Positions 26,043 to 38,900 of a DNA stretch of 64,000 nucleotides are shown here, piece by piece. This DNA comes from Membranipora membranacea. Lineage: Eukaryota; Bryozoa; Gymnolaemata; Cheilostomatida; Membraniporidae. The DNA is taken from the NCBI GenBank assembly GCA_914767715.1, contig OU612072.1, positions 4,092,001 through 4,156,000 on the forward strand, given 5' to 3'. Both the position numbers and the translations under genes were made by a program. The notes under the pieces were generated by a model. It was not told where the DNA came from. It did no database searches and saw only the letters and a list, made by a program, of their open reading frames with translations. Each line of letters begins with the position of its first letter. Within the stretch, counting starts at the first letter, position 1.

Positions 26043-27317
26043 GTGATCTGACATATTATTACGGAAAATGATATATAGAATGTTTACTTTACTATTTCCT
26101 CAATGACGAATGACTTTCATATAATATTAAATGGTGAAGCCAAACATTTGAAAACCCCTCAGGGTGCATTTTGCCGCAATACATTAGATTAAAAGTTTTT
26201 AATGAAATATGGCCAGGAGTTACTCCTTGATATGACTCATAGCTATGACATGCAGGGATATGTATTTATGCTACTGTAATTATTATCCACTTTGCACAGA
26301 AATGAAGTGGCTGAACTAATTGCTAGCTACTTGTTTACTGAACCTCTTGACTCCATATTATCTAATTCCCATTCCGGCTATTGAATAGTGGTGCAACATG
26401 CCACCACCAAACTCACCAAACTCAACTCTAACTACTTCCCTGGGGTAATAATATGTATAGATTTCATAACAATTAACAAAAGGACAAAGACATTCTTTAT
26501 ATCACCATACAATGAGACTTTTGTAGACATAACTATGATATTTGCTTGTTTTATAATAATATGATCCCGCACTTTCTTCGGCTAGACTATTGCATAAGCA
26601 TTGGCACTACACCATAACTCATGCAAACCACTCTCAGGATCAATCAAATACATTAGATATAGACAATCGATCAATCAGTAGATCATTAGCTTTTCAAATC
26701 TGTGGCTGTCACCTAACTGAGCTATATATTTTGGGTAGCAGACAGAATAATATAGATATTTCCCAGTGACACAGGTAATTCCTGTGTGTCAACTTGTCAA
26801 TAGGCCATCCCCTTTCTGATATGTAAGAGTAAGAGTAAGACCTTACCGCTACCAGAGCAGTCGAAATTATTGCATATCATGGGAATTGAAAAACACACAT
26901 GAATTCTTTTTTTATAGAAAGTTTGTCCATAGAAAGTCTGTTCCTGGAGTCCTGATTTGGTGTGTTGAATATTGACCTAGAAATACATCATCAGTTAGTA
27001 CATCAGTGAATCCTTGAAACAGCGAGTTTTGTTCCAGGAAGTATTGACTGGGGAAAAGTATGTTGTTCCGAATCACACGTGGAGGTTCCAAATTGTTAAA
27101 TGATGCACAACAAAGTGTATAATTAAATTTGATGATGTTGGCAGGGGGGCGTAATAATGTGTTCGTATGATCCAAGTTAGATGATTATGCGTTGCTGATC
27201 AATAACCATAGGGAACTAAACAAGTTCCACCAGCCTCACATAAAATCCAGCCCAAGACATTATCTTATTTATTTGGCAATGTCTATTTATAAATATTAAA
27301 GTTTTTACGATTTTGGT

Positions 27318-27630
27318 TCAAAAAGGCCACTACCCATAAGGCCACTGGCCAAAAAGTCACTGGCCATTAAGCCACTGGCGAAAAGCCACTGGCCAAAAAG
27401 CCACTGGCCATTAAGCCACTGGCCAAAAGGCCACTGTCAATTAAGCCACTGGCCAAAAGCCACTGGCCAAAAGCCACTGGCGGAAAGCCACTGGCGGAAA
27501 AGCCACTGGCGGAAAAGCCACTGGCCATAAAGCCACTGGCCAAAAGGCCACTACCCATAAGGTCACTGGCCAAAAAGCCACCGGCCAAAAAGCCACTGGC
27601 CGAAAAGCCACTGCCCAAAAAGCCACTGGT
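27318..27630 (+). repeat. Minisatellite of GCCACTGGCCAAAAA units
   Basis: About 20 imperfect 14-16-bp units of the type AAGCCACTGGCCAAAA, with variants CCATTAAG and GGCGGAAA. The equivalent place in unit 1 (17698-17730) has only two to three units. All three frames are open on the minus strand because the unit lacks stops, giving spurious glycine/alanine-rich ORFs. Confidence 0.93.
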
Positions 27631-28314
27631 TCAATGGTTACATATTAGAAGTCTGATATCAACTTATCATTGACATGTTTTTTTGGGCCCGGTAGTTAAA
27701 AAAGATCTCACCCACCATTTGCAAATAATTATTTTAAAGGACTCCACCCGGACATCCTCTAACACATTTTTCAGTACCGTAACCCCCAATTAATACATTA
27801 TGATGTATCTTGATGGACAAATTAAAGGCATTACAAGCAAACAGTCAGCACTTCAGATTTTCTTTGCTTAATAATGACACGGAAAGATGCTTAGTTTCAT
27901 TTTTACCCAATGCACCCTTTGATCCATTTCGATTATAACATGGTTATATCAGATCTGATGCTACACAAAAACTAAACTCTCTTGCGAACAATACAAGTGT
28001 CTACCGAAATCTATATGTGCATCCATCGAATGCTTTTTTTTAATTATTGATGACCAACATACCAAACCAACTCAACTTGATCGCTATGGCTTAAAGTTTT
28101 GTAACCTGATAACTAACTTTTTCTGTTGTTGGCATGTGACATGTTAAAATCAAAAAAGCTACGCCGCTGTCTGTAACCATTGCTTCAATCTAAAAGTGCT
28201 GACTGTTTGCTTGTGATGACTTTAATTTGTCCATCAAGATACATAATTTTGTTTTACAGGCCCAGAAAACAGAAAAAATGAAAAGTTGATATCAAACTTC
28301 TAATGTGTAACCAT

Positions 28315-28490
28315 TGAACCAGTGGCTTTTTGGGTAGTGGCTTTTTGTACAGTTGCCTTATGACCAGTGGCTTTTTGGCCAGTGTCCTTATGGCCAGTGG
28401 CATTTTGGCCAGTGGCTTTATGGCCAGTGGCATTTTGGCCAGTACCTTTACGGCCAGTCGCTTTTTGGCAGTGGCCTTTTGGGCGATCAC
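28315..28490 (-). repeat. Inverted minisatellite arm
   Basis: Same 15-bp unit as the array at 27318-27630, in reverse orientation (GCCAGTGGCTTTTTGG), preceded by an inverted copy of its flank (ACCATTGAACCAGTGGC). Together the two arrays form a large inverted repeat with about 700 bp between them. Confidence 0.9.
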
Positions 28491-30931
28491 CAGTTTTTAC
28501 ACATAGTGCCAGCATATACAGAGATCTTAGTATTACTAAAGTTTTTTTTGGAGAGATCGAAGCGAACGCTTCCAACTGCATGCAAGTAACTGGGCTTGAT
28601 CCATGGAAAAGAAGCTAGGGTGGTGAAAATTGCTGACGTTTTTAAACGTGACAAAAAAATGAGACACACAGTATCATCTTCCTTTAAACCTCATTTTGAA
28701 CAAGAGGTGATGGTACAATCCATAAGTCCATAAATCCATATCCATATCTAAATCCGTAAATCCATAATCTTATAAATATTAATGATTTTACATTATAGTT
28801 GAATTTTAAGGTGTTGGGATTTTATTGTGAAACTAACTTTGAAATTAAAAGTACACAGCATTATTAACAGCCTATCAGTAGATAGGATTTTATTTAGATA
28901 AAAACAACACTTAATGGTGTTTTATTACAACTGTAAATTAACCCTGGTTTGCGGAGATTTCTATTTTAGCATCAGCTTATTATTGCGTCTCTGCCTTCTG
29001 CTATACATGATGCGATGAACGAGAATTGAAATAATATCATACTACACACTACACGCACTACAAGAAGAAAGAGAATATAACTACAAGTCACCACCAACTT
29101 CAATAATACTTGCACCAGCTACACCTTGCCTGCTACTTATATCATCAAAGTGAAACTACCTGCTTGCACAACAATTATATCATCATCAATGTGAAACTGC
29201 CTGACAAAGCTGCATCATGTATACACCATTTAACACACCAATAAAGATATGCAGCAGCCACAGCTTCAGGCAGTAGCAACAGGACCGTCGTCCTTTACAG
29301 TATCATTTAAAGCAGTTAGTATTAAGACAGGAAAGCAACAGGACCGTTGTCCTATTTTAGCAGTGTCTTAGATTGTGAAGTAAAATAATTGATTGTATCA
29401 TATAATATATTGTATTGTTGTGTAATTCGAAGTTATACCAACTTATCTGTGCAATCAGTGACTAAACCAGCACTCATCTGGCATTCTGGCATATAACCAA
29501 GGATAAGAGTGCAAAGACAGTCAGGTTAGAATATTCAGAACACCTTTTAATATTTTTAACCTTATATAAATATTTTATATGTGTATTTTGTCTCAATTGA
29601 ATTAAATGGTCAGGGTAATTAAATAAATAGTCTTAGTCTAAACAGATTAGTTTTATGCCTGTCTGGTTGACACAAATATTTGGTAATCAAAGCCGCTTGA
29701 CTCTTTAGTAGTCCCAATTGTGTATTCAAAGGCAATCCAAACTTCACGCACTTGTAGACGGCCTTGTCGGCGCTTTCATGTAATAAATCATAAACAGATA
29801 TCAAAAGTTGCAATATATATAACTTGTGATGAATTAAATAGACTGTGTATTATAATAATATTGAATTAAATTTAAGTTAACACTCGTGACGACGTCTAGT
29901 GAATTAAGCTCATGAGTAGATATACAGTGCGTGTATTACATTTTGTCAGGAAATTAATTGATATCGTTCATTGATGACCATCAGAATTTATCGCAACAGT
30001 GTATTGTGTATCAGCCTATAGTAGATCAGTGTATTGTGTATCAGCCTATCTTTGAGACCCTTCTGTGGGTTATATAATGATTTCATAATTCAAGCGATGG
30101 CTTTCAGTGCTAAACTAAATAGAACCCTAAACTAAATATAAAAGCCCTCTCGCTCATCAGAGTAGACTCGGAGCAAGCTGTAGTGTACACGGCCCAGTCC
30201 GTTTCTCACATAAGTTAGGAAAGAAAATTATCTAGTCAATCTTTAATCACATTTGATTCATGAAGGTTTCCAATGTCACATCAAACCACAATTACCTGCC
30301 GCAAGATCTATAGACATTCAGATGCCTTAAACCATTTTTGCTATCAGGCGTTTTGGTATCGAATTCTTAAGCTCAGTGATGCAGATGGCTGGATATCTTA
30401 GACATTTCGCTTCGTTATTCTTCTCTATTTCAAAGGCATATCATTAAGACTCATCGGAGAGCAATTTGTGCTACATGCATGATCACTTTTGATTGTGCCA
30501 CACTACTCTGTTGACTGTAGTGTTCCCAAAATTACAATGCCAAACAACGGAAATGTGCACACAAGTTAAAACAGACACCGGCCAAAAGCTAGAGAGATAT
30601 CCGCAGCCATTTGTGGTTGAGATAGAGTTCTAAACATTGAGGCAATTGTCATTGCAAATCAGCCTGTAATGTGTTTTAGATGCTGGTAACAATTACATAT
30701 TTACGAAAGTTGTAAATCACTTCGAGATCTTTTTAAATTTCTGTTGAGTGCAGTGACATTTGTACACACTGCAGAGATATTTTTACTCTTAGAAATTTGT
30801 ACGCTCATCAGTCATGTGATCCGGTAGTTCATTAGCAAAACTAACAAATGTGGAGGAGCATATTATCAAGTCAGACCTCAGCAGTTTTCAAATGAATCCA
30901 TAAAACTGTAAAGCATAATTTGTGTGCATAT

Positions 30932-31036
30932 GTAGACCAAGTTTATTCCTGTTCGCTCATATTTGGACTTGTTTCCACCCCCCCCCCCTGATCTGAAAAA
31001 CCAAATGCAGGCAAACTGGATCATATTATGATCGAC
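30932..31036. repeat. Probable member of the GCCTGCATT palindromic MITE family
   Basis: Left end TAGACCAAGTTTATTCCTG and right end AAATGCAGGCAAACTGGATC match the ends of the MITEs at 43357, 56608 and 60848. The centre is a poly-C tract. The match is partial, so confidence is modest. Confidence 0.5.
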
Positions 31037-31883
31037 ATCAGGGCAGTTGTGAGTGTGCACATTTTCACCATTAGATGGACTTTAGTCTGGCATGCAATCC
31101 TCCACCTAATTAGTTGGCAGCACAACCAAATCACTCGATATAGCCAGACTTGGTAGAGATTTGTAATGAGTGACATGAATTGCTTGAGATGTCTAGATTA
31201 AATTTCTGGTCGCCAACTCTGATCACACCTCACACGCAATAAAAGGACACACCACCCCAACCCCTTTGTTATATATAAAGTGGCCAGGTTTCCAGCTGTG
31301 TACGGCCAGGCCTAAGCCCAAATTAGACAGATTATTTATCATCACAATTTATGAAATACAAAGTCATATAAGAGGAAAACATTGTGACATGAATCAGGAG
31401 CAAAACTAAGGCTTTCACAACGCTTTACTTTTCTATCCATCATGGCAGATTATTGTATGATTTAATCAATTATTATGAGAAAATTTTAAATGCATTGGCT
31501 AAGACAATACATGTTTCCACTTTTATTTTTCTAGTTCTAATAGAAACAGTTTTGCTAAAAGCCGAACTCCCCTTAGCTTTCGAGTCTTTGCATGTGTACT
31601 GAGTTATTTGAGTTAGATTGTGAGACTGGTCATCACGTTAGTTTAAAGATTTGTGCACACAATTAACAGATTAGCTTTACTGTCCTACTGAACTGAATAA
31701 CTCAACAAGCCCTATATGCTGATATTTACTTCAAGGGGTGCTGAGACATAAATGATTATGATTGTTATGACAGGTATGATCACAAACACAACGCCAGTAA
31801 GCGGGTCACCGCAAGGATTCTGATGCAGGTATGAAGGTTGATTAAAAAAAAATTCAAAAGGTTGATTAAAATCCGATGTCTTA

Positions 31884-32070
31884 TCACTCGCCCATCCCGA
31901 GGCATGGGCGGCAAAATATTATTGCCTTATTGGCGAGGCCGCAATATCTGCGCCAATTTGCTCTCTGCTTGCAGGCAGGTCGTAGCACACCTGGGGGACC
32001 AACCAATCCCCAGTAGAAGATGGACTGCAGTGGGATTCAAACCCATAACCTTCAACACCTCCTACTCCTT
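31884..32070 (-). mobile_element. tRNA-derived SINE (copy in unit 2, A-box part deleted)
   Basis: Orthologous by position to the SINE at 18551, so the insertion predates the duplication. The body (GCGCAGATATTGCGGCCTCG, CCCCCAGGTGTGCT) is intact. A deletion of about 50 bp has removed the A box, and the B box is altered (GGATTCAAACCC). It can no longer be transcribed from its own internal promoter. Confidence 0.85.
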
Positions 32071-32905
32071 CAGAAGAGTCGCTTATTTTAGTTCAAGTTC
32101 AGCATTTAGTGTATTGATGGGCACTTCCCTATAATGGTTGGTGTAAGATGTCATTCGAGATTATCCACCGTGTGTGGAAGAGTAACCTGTCATGAGAATG
32201 GTCATGGTTAATTTCCTTTTTCAAGGTCTAATAGATGAAAGAATGAAAATCTGGCAATCATCCATATCCTTTATTATTAAGACTGCATTGAACCACATTT
32301 CAAAGTAGTTAACTTTTCACCAAGCAAGTATGAGGCAAGCTCATGTGTATTAATAGACTTTTTACAAAGATGTATTCATTGCCATAAGGGGAAAAAGGCA
32401 GTTTTCCATCATACAAATTATACAAAAAAAATGTCAAGCGATATACTGTTTTTGTTGGGTAATTATTTATTTTCTCACGCTGGGTAGTATTTTAAAAGAA
32501 TTAGGAAAAATTCAATATTTTTAATACTCGTTGTTCGCTAGTTCACAATTGTCATTGTTTTGACCATATTATGATTAGTTTCCAAAGAATGAAAGTATTT
32601 CGATATGCAAATCATTGAAAAAGAGAAGCAAAGAAAGATTGCCGTGTCGTTTTAAAAATACTAACTGATCCTTTGTGTATGTCTGGCTTTGCAGAAAAAA
32701 ATGACCTTGGTAACATAATTAATAACATGTATAATGTTATAGTAGTGTCTATCTGGCAGTCTTATAATAGACAATAATATGAGAGAGGCAGAGTTATTTG
32801 CATTGAGCTGGATAATCTTTGTCAAAATACCATGTATTAACTGTTAATGATACGCCAAAAGCAATAGAACAAAACAGGCTGCTATAAACATGTTCCTCTT
32901 CATTG

Positions 32906-35900
32906 TCACTCTTTCTGGCTATTTGTCTGAGAATTCTTAGCAGAATTGTAACTTGAATCAGTGGCTTGAGTTGGGCAGGTGACCCGTCGCACCTGGTTTT
33001 CTGCTGCTGCCCCTTTCTGGTAATTTCGCTCTAATCCAATCACTATATCAGATAATGCATCATTATCATTGCCCTGTATAATACAGATGAAGTTTTGGGT
33101 TACGAGCTGTCGTGCACAATGAAATATCAAAGCAAAGTATGAAACTTTAGGCAAACAATTTCTGTTAGTAGGCACATAGTTTGATGACATCACTTTCACT
33201 ATGTTAAGAGCCTTCGAAGGGTGATTTTTAAGTGGAATAATTTTATTTTCTTACCTGACAAGATTGATTGTCTACTCTCTCCATTACTGTGCTGACTTGG
33301 CATTTGGATTGCATCATACTTGAATGCATCGGTGCAACAGACCCCATTGCCTTAACTGTGCTGCTGTATATTTTCACTGAAATTTATGGATTAAATTCTT
33401 AAAAATAGAATATGTATTCTTTTTTTCAAACAGCACCAATCAAACGCTCATGCTCTGAAACAATGAAAAAATGATATTTATATGTTGGAAGAAATCACTA
33501 TTTAGATATTTAGATAGGTCTCGTCATATGCATATTGCTGTTAATAAACCTGATTTGAGTGGAATCTTTATTAACGTAGTGTTTTTACTATGCCACCAGT
33601 GTCATCTTTTCATCAATAATTAATAATAATTAATTCTGCGATCACCCAGGGAAAATAATGCATAGAATCTAAGGTCGGCTAGAGTAAACCCTAAGAAATT
33701 TTAAGAGACGCAAACCTAAGTTCTACTGCTCTAAAGATAGAATAGATACCATCCTAACTACCACATATTCATGGAAGTGATTGATAACACCTGCTCAGAT
33801 ATTACTATCAGAAAACAAAAGCTTACCGACATCCTTGATGGTCTTCACAGCTGCAAGACGATGATAACGTTTTTTCCATTTACTCCCGTTGAACACTGCT
33901 CGTCTATTAGCCATATAGAAAAGAGTGCAAAGAACTGAGCCTAAAAGAAGACCAGAGAGTATGTACATAGCATATATAAAATATGTGCAGTTGGGGCTTT
34001 CTACTGTTGTAGAAGCACATACAATAAATAAGAAGGCTCTTCTGGATCGAAATCAGCATATTTTTCACAACTCTGCTACATATGCAAGGGTTTTCGGTAT
34101 TCTATTCAACCATTACATCTTCGCAAAAACTACAAATAGCCACAAGAAAGATCTCGAGCCACCAAAAATCAAGTCAGTCAAATAGATGAATAACGAGGAA
34201 GACAGCATTTATCAGTAAGTACCAGGGTCATCTATTTGTTAATTGTTATCAGATACATTTGAAACACGTCTCATCTCATATGCATTGCACTTACCATATA
34301 AGCCATAGGCCACCAACTGAATAATCTTTAGCGAAAGACGAGTTTCGTCTAAGTTTGCAAACTCGATTCTGTCGGCTATCATGATTCCGTGTAAAACAAG
34401 GAAAGCTATCCCATATCCTGCCAGAGGCTTCAAATTTTTGTTCACCAGCCTCTATATAACAAAGAAAAAAGGAATGAAGAGGCGACCGCATTGATGGTTC
34501 TGAGCAAGGTTCCATGACTCAAATTTTGGTCATAATGATTTATCAAGATGGATAATTTATGATAATATTTCACGAGGTCTTACCTTGTGCACACGCTGAT
34601 TGTGGTCTGTTGCTCCGGTGAAAGACCCCCTCTTAGCTCGGCAAAGCAAATAAACAAGAGTCACAGCAATGAAAAATACACCTACGAAAACAGGTATCCA
34701 CCATCTATAATTAAAAACCCAAATTAAAATAATTGTATCTTAGTAGCAGCATAACAACAGAAAGTTGACAAAGTAAACAATGCCAATCCTCCTTTAGAAA
34801 ACCTCCTTAAATAAGCTTTAAAAAATGCAGAGATAAAATATATCTGAATATTTTTGTTTCATACTCACGTGTAGAACCTTAGATTTTCCCCATAATCATC
34901 ATGTATCAGAACATCGCCCACTCTGATTTTATCATGTATCCAACAATAAGCGCCTGATGGTCCGAAATGTCCGGTTATAAAAGGAACAATGCTTGGGACC
35001 ATAGGAATAATCCAACATAGCCACCTCATCACCCTGTAATGAATAAATGAGCTTTTTTCAACTTGCGTTCTGTTTAGCAGCAAAAAGCTCTGGAGCAGCT
35101 TGGATAAAGTTACATTTATATGAACTTATTTAGCATCTATCATACAATACTCGACCATCAATAGTATATTTCATGAAGTTGAATGCCTTTGAGTTGTAAA
35201 GGGAACATATACTATTTCATGAAGTTGAATGCCTTTGAGTTGTAAAGGGAACATATACTAGGGGGAACTCAAACTGCTCAAGGGGGAACCACATCCCAGT
35301 TATTCCCTCACATGCATGTTGATCGTGTACAAACACAAAATGCAAGAAACAAAAATCTGATTCGCTCAGGATGGCCTGCCTCATCACTCTCAAAGTTTGA
35401 GCCAACCCTGAGACTTTCAGAATATTATTTCAAGGAAAACATTCAAGCTGTGGGAAATTAACAGGGAAATGTAATACTGGATCACCATGATTACATGCAA
35501 ATCTTTCTTTTTGGCTGTGTTTCACTTTAAATCTTTGCATAGACAAAAACCTAAGTATTAAGCAGAATGCAAATTATCCAGGGTTTCCTGAGTTATTATT
35601 TTTTGTGACTAAGTTCAAACCAATTATTCTGATACCCTCTGACATGGTAATGATATGAAGGTCATTTATGTTCTACAGTTTTCAATGCGAGTCGTTTGTT
35701 TAGGCCTAGATCTAACTCAGTAATGGTGCTTTTGTTGATGTGAGCTTTCAACGTACCTCTCCATCTTAATTGTGGACCTCGGTTGAATCACTAATATCAC
35801 AAATAGATACACCGTCAAATAGAATTCCCATATAAACTGAGTGAAAGCTACAAGTATGAATGGAAGGCAATTATGATAAGGTTTTTTCAGCATTATAAAA

Positions 35901-38900
35901 TTCTAACACAGTGCATGGTTGGATTTGACAAGCAGGGTTATTGCATATTGGCAAATGATTTGGTATTATAATTGGGTTATCAGTTGTTGGAACGTCAAAT
36001 TGTACTATAAAGTGTTTTTGCTTTTATGATCTGAAACATTCACGCATTTTTATCCATTAAAGCTGGTAGTGTAAGTGCAGTACCAGTACCTATGACTTAC
36101 TGAAATAATGAATTCCAAAGCCTGCCACAACACATGAAGTCCCATGGATACCATCATTCTACAATATTAGAAACTTGATCCGCTGTGATATGATTGCAAT
36201 CAGCTTCCATTATACTTTCATTTATTCGCTTAGTACTCTTTCAAATCACACTGATCACGTGATATACTATTGCATGTATATCTCTGATCGATAGAGAGTG
36301 AATTAATTCACTTAGCTTGAGTGCAGCTGAAATTCAGTATTTAGGAGACGTATGGATGATTACCCAAACTTTTGGATATACACTTATTTTTTATCATTCT
36401 TTGTTAAAATATTCTAATTTATATTCAGAAAATCTGATATCACCTTCTAACAGTTTTAGAAGAGCATTTAACACATGTTATTGACAAGAAAAGTGACATC
36501 GAAACTGTGTATTGCTAGCCTAAGCTCAGAAGAGAGAACTAATTATGCAGAGCTAGGAAAATCTGTTTCGATCATGTCTGTTTGATAAAATTAAAGTTGT
36601 CCTCTTTTTTAGCCAAATGTAGGTGCTCAATATTTGCGACAGAAGCTCTATCGATCAGAGATACACATACTAATAGTGTAATCTCGAAATCAGTGTGTTT
36701 TCAAATGCTAAAAAAGAGCAATATGGACTCAAATTATGTTTTACTTCTTATCCTACCAATCGTCTCATTTGCTTTCACAAGTACTGACAGGAAATTGAAG
36801 TGCAACCTAAAGACAAAGTTTGCTTTTGATATCTCATCTTTGTTCTTTACATAACCGAACTTTTCCTCATCAGAACAGACATAAGTTATATAATTCATAA
36901 ATGTAAGACTTACTTACCATCAGAGCACAGATAGCATCTCCCATGTTGCATACAAGAAGACACAAGATTATTCGCTTCAAGTAAGAACAGAAAAATTATT
37001 AAAATTGATGTGTATACAACAATCAAATTTACCAATCATTTGTCATAAAATTTTCACATTCCAGCATGCACCATATAAATACCAATGAGGCTGCCATCAT
37101 AATGTTTTATCAGTCTGGATTCGAGTACTTTATTGTCAATCTAATCCGTCCTTGTTGATATTCATAAGCGATCTGGTCTGAACACAATCAACTAAACAGA
37201 TGTCTTTGAGTGAGGTGGAGCTATTTGGATTTACAAAAAATAGGATCCCGGACATATACCAATCAAAGCGATTGGATCTTTGATTGGTAAATATATAAGA
37301 CCATGTAGGTGGTCTTTGAACTACAGATGCAAGTCCAGGTAATTTATGTTCATTTAATTCTGTATAGCTTGAAGATGACTAAATGAGATTTCAATTTTAG
37401 AATTCAATATATTTGCAGAAAACGGTTGTTAATATCAGAGTGTGAAATGGACTTATTGCCATTATTGATTAATACAATTTGTAACGTTGAAAAGCGACAC
37501 ACATCAATAGCTTACATATTCCCGATTTTTCAATGTTTTCTGCAAAAAAATTAGGCCATGAAGTATGCTGAAGTTGAAATCTTAGTCAGTTACCCTAGAG
37601 AATCGAAGAAGCGCAAAATTCCAATATGTAATAGCAGTAGTCTAATAAGGGCACATAAGTATTAAACCTTACTCATACCTCTCCAGCGGATTTTACTAGT
37701 CCTAGAAAGAGCAGTGTGAATAGCGTGACTATATCAAATATCAGTGTAACAGAAAAGACCCCGCGCTTCAGTCTGCGAAGTATAACCTGCATAATAACAA
37801 GGAATAGTTGTTTGTTAGATTATGCACCTGGGCTGTAGTTTAGAAACAAGCGCTGGGATTGGTGGTGTAAGCGCCTCTTCTGGGGTCTCGGCCAAACCTC
37901 AGATTCAAAAGCAGTTTATGGTATTGAAATAGCATATGAAAGTCCCAAATGAGCTTTAAGTCACTTTATCCAGCATTATAGGATAGACAGTGCCTTCTTT
38001 TTTCCCCCCAGAACTCTATGCCTGATTTCAAGGTCAGATTGTCTTGCACTCAATTCGGTCGGCAGGATGCATTGAGGAGTAAAAAAAGCGTTTAAAGTTT
38101 TCATGACAACAACCTATACATGTCATGACACGTTGCTAAGAGAATATTGCCTTGTGAAGGCAATCATCTGTATCAACTTCCTCAAACATTTACATTCCTA
38201 TAACCACTACCTACGCTATATTAATGTGATTTACATTGTAATGCCACAGATAGATTTGCACATTATAATATATGTCATAAGATCAGATCTACTCCTAACA
38301 TTCTCTCTGACAAGAATTTTACCAATTTTAACATTCATGCATGCCAAGCATGGTTTACATACACCACCCAGAGTGACAAAGGCCGACTCGAGCGCCGCCA
38401 AAGCTTCCGTCCTCAGATTATCTATCTGACAATTATTAAGTCCTACACTGAGAGGCTGAACGGAGCTCACATACCACGTCTAGTGGACACAATTTCTGCC
38501 CTTTCCATTGGCTATGCGGCGAAGATTGTGAGAAACCCATCTCACGGCCTGAACAGTCTTATACCACCTAGACAATCTCTCAATTGAAGACGTTTCTGCC
38601 GTCTTGCTGCTAAAATAACATTCCAGCATAAAACTGCTCTAATGACCAAGTTGCTGTTCCACACGCTCAGCTAATTTCATGTGTTAATGCATGATTGTCA
38701 TCTTGAGTACCTTTTTTTTTCACAAAAGTTTTTACCTGACTGACACATACGACTTCTGCTTGCATATTTTATGTAAATCACAACCATCCTCAGAATCAGA
38801 TGATATACTGGTTGGTAAGTATATATTATTTTATATTATGTTATATTATACTCCAACTTACACAGTGCTCCCTGTCTGGAAGATCACAGAATGGATCACA

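Larger units (their letters stand above)
25722..28012. repeat. Segmental duplication unit 2, left part
   Basis: Direct repeat of 16147-18170. It begins immediately after the end of unit 1, so the two units abut head to tail. It differs by expansion of a minisatellite near its right end and of an 11-bp array at 25995-26042. It then breaks off after CCGAAATCTAT, where a 3.1-kb insertion follows. The duplication resumes at 31167. Confidence 0.88.
28013..31166. mobile_element. 3.1-kb insertion splitting duplication unit 2
   Basis: Defined by comparison: unit 1 reads straight through (18170-18180), while unit 2 is interrupted here. The first 480 bp contain an inverted partial copy of the adjacent duplicated sequence (28195-28495 mirrors 27850-27318), including the minisatellite in opposite orientation. 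From about 28500 to 30930 I see no ORF or known element, only AT-rich sequence, a duplicated CAACAGGACCGT(C/T)GTCCT word (near 29280 and 29337) and a two-copy GTGTATTGTGTATCAGCCTA repeat near 30000-30045. A MITE-like hairpin sits near the right end. The nature of the insertion is undecided. Confidence 0.6.

Noticed and set aside
27367-27626. Two long glycine/alanine-rich ORFs
   Set aside because: They are translations of the 15-bp minisatellite, which has no stop codons in these frames. Unit 1 lacks the array.
27318-28490. CRISPR-like repeat array
   Set aside because: Units are contiguous 15-bp degenerate repeats without unique spacers, in a eukaryotic genome.
28254-28618. Several overlapping ORFs on both strands rich in KATGQ / GQW repeats
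   Set aside because: Same minisatellite in inverted orientation; not coding.
28811-29365. Possible solo LTR starting TGTTGGGATTTTATTG
   Set aside because: No matching terminal inverted dinucleotides with a target duplication, and no primer-binding site or internal region; unsupported.
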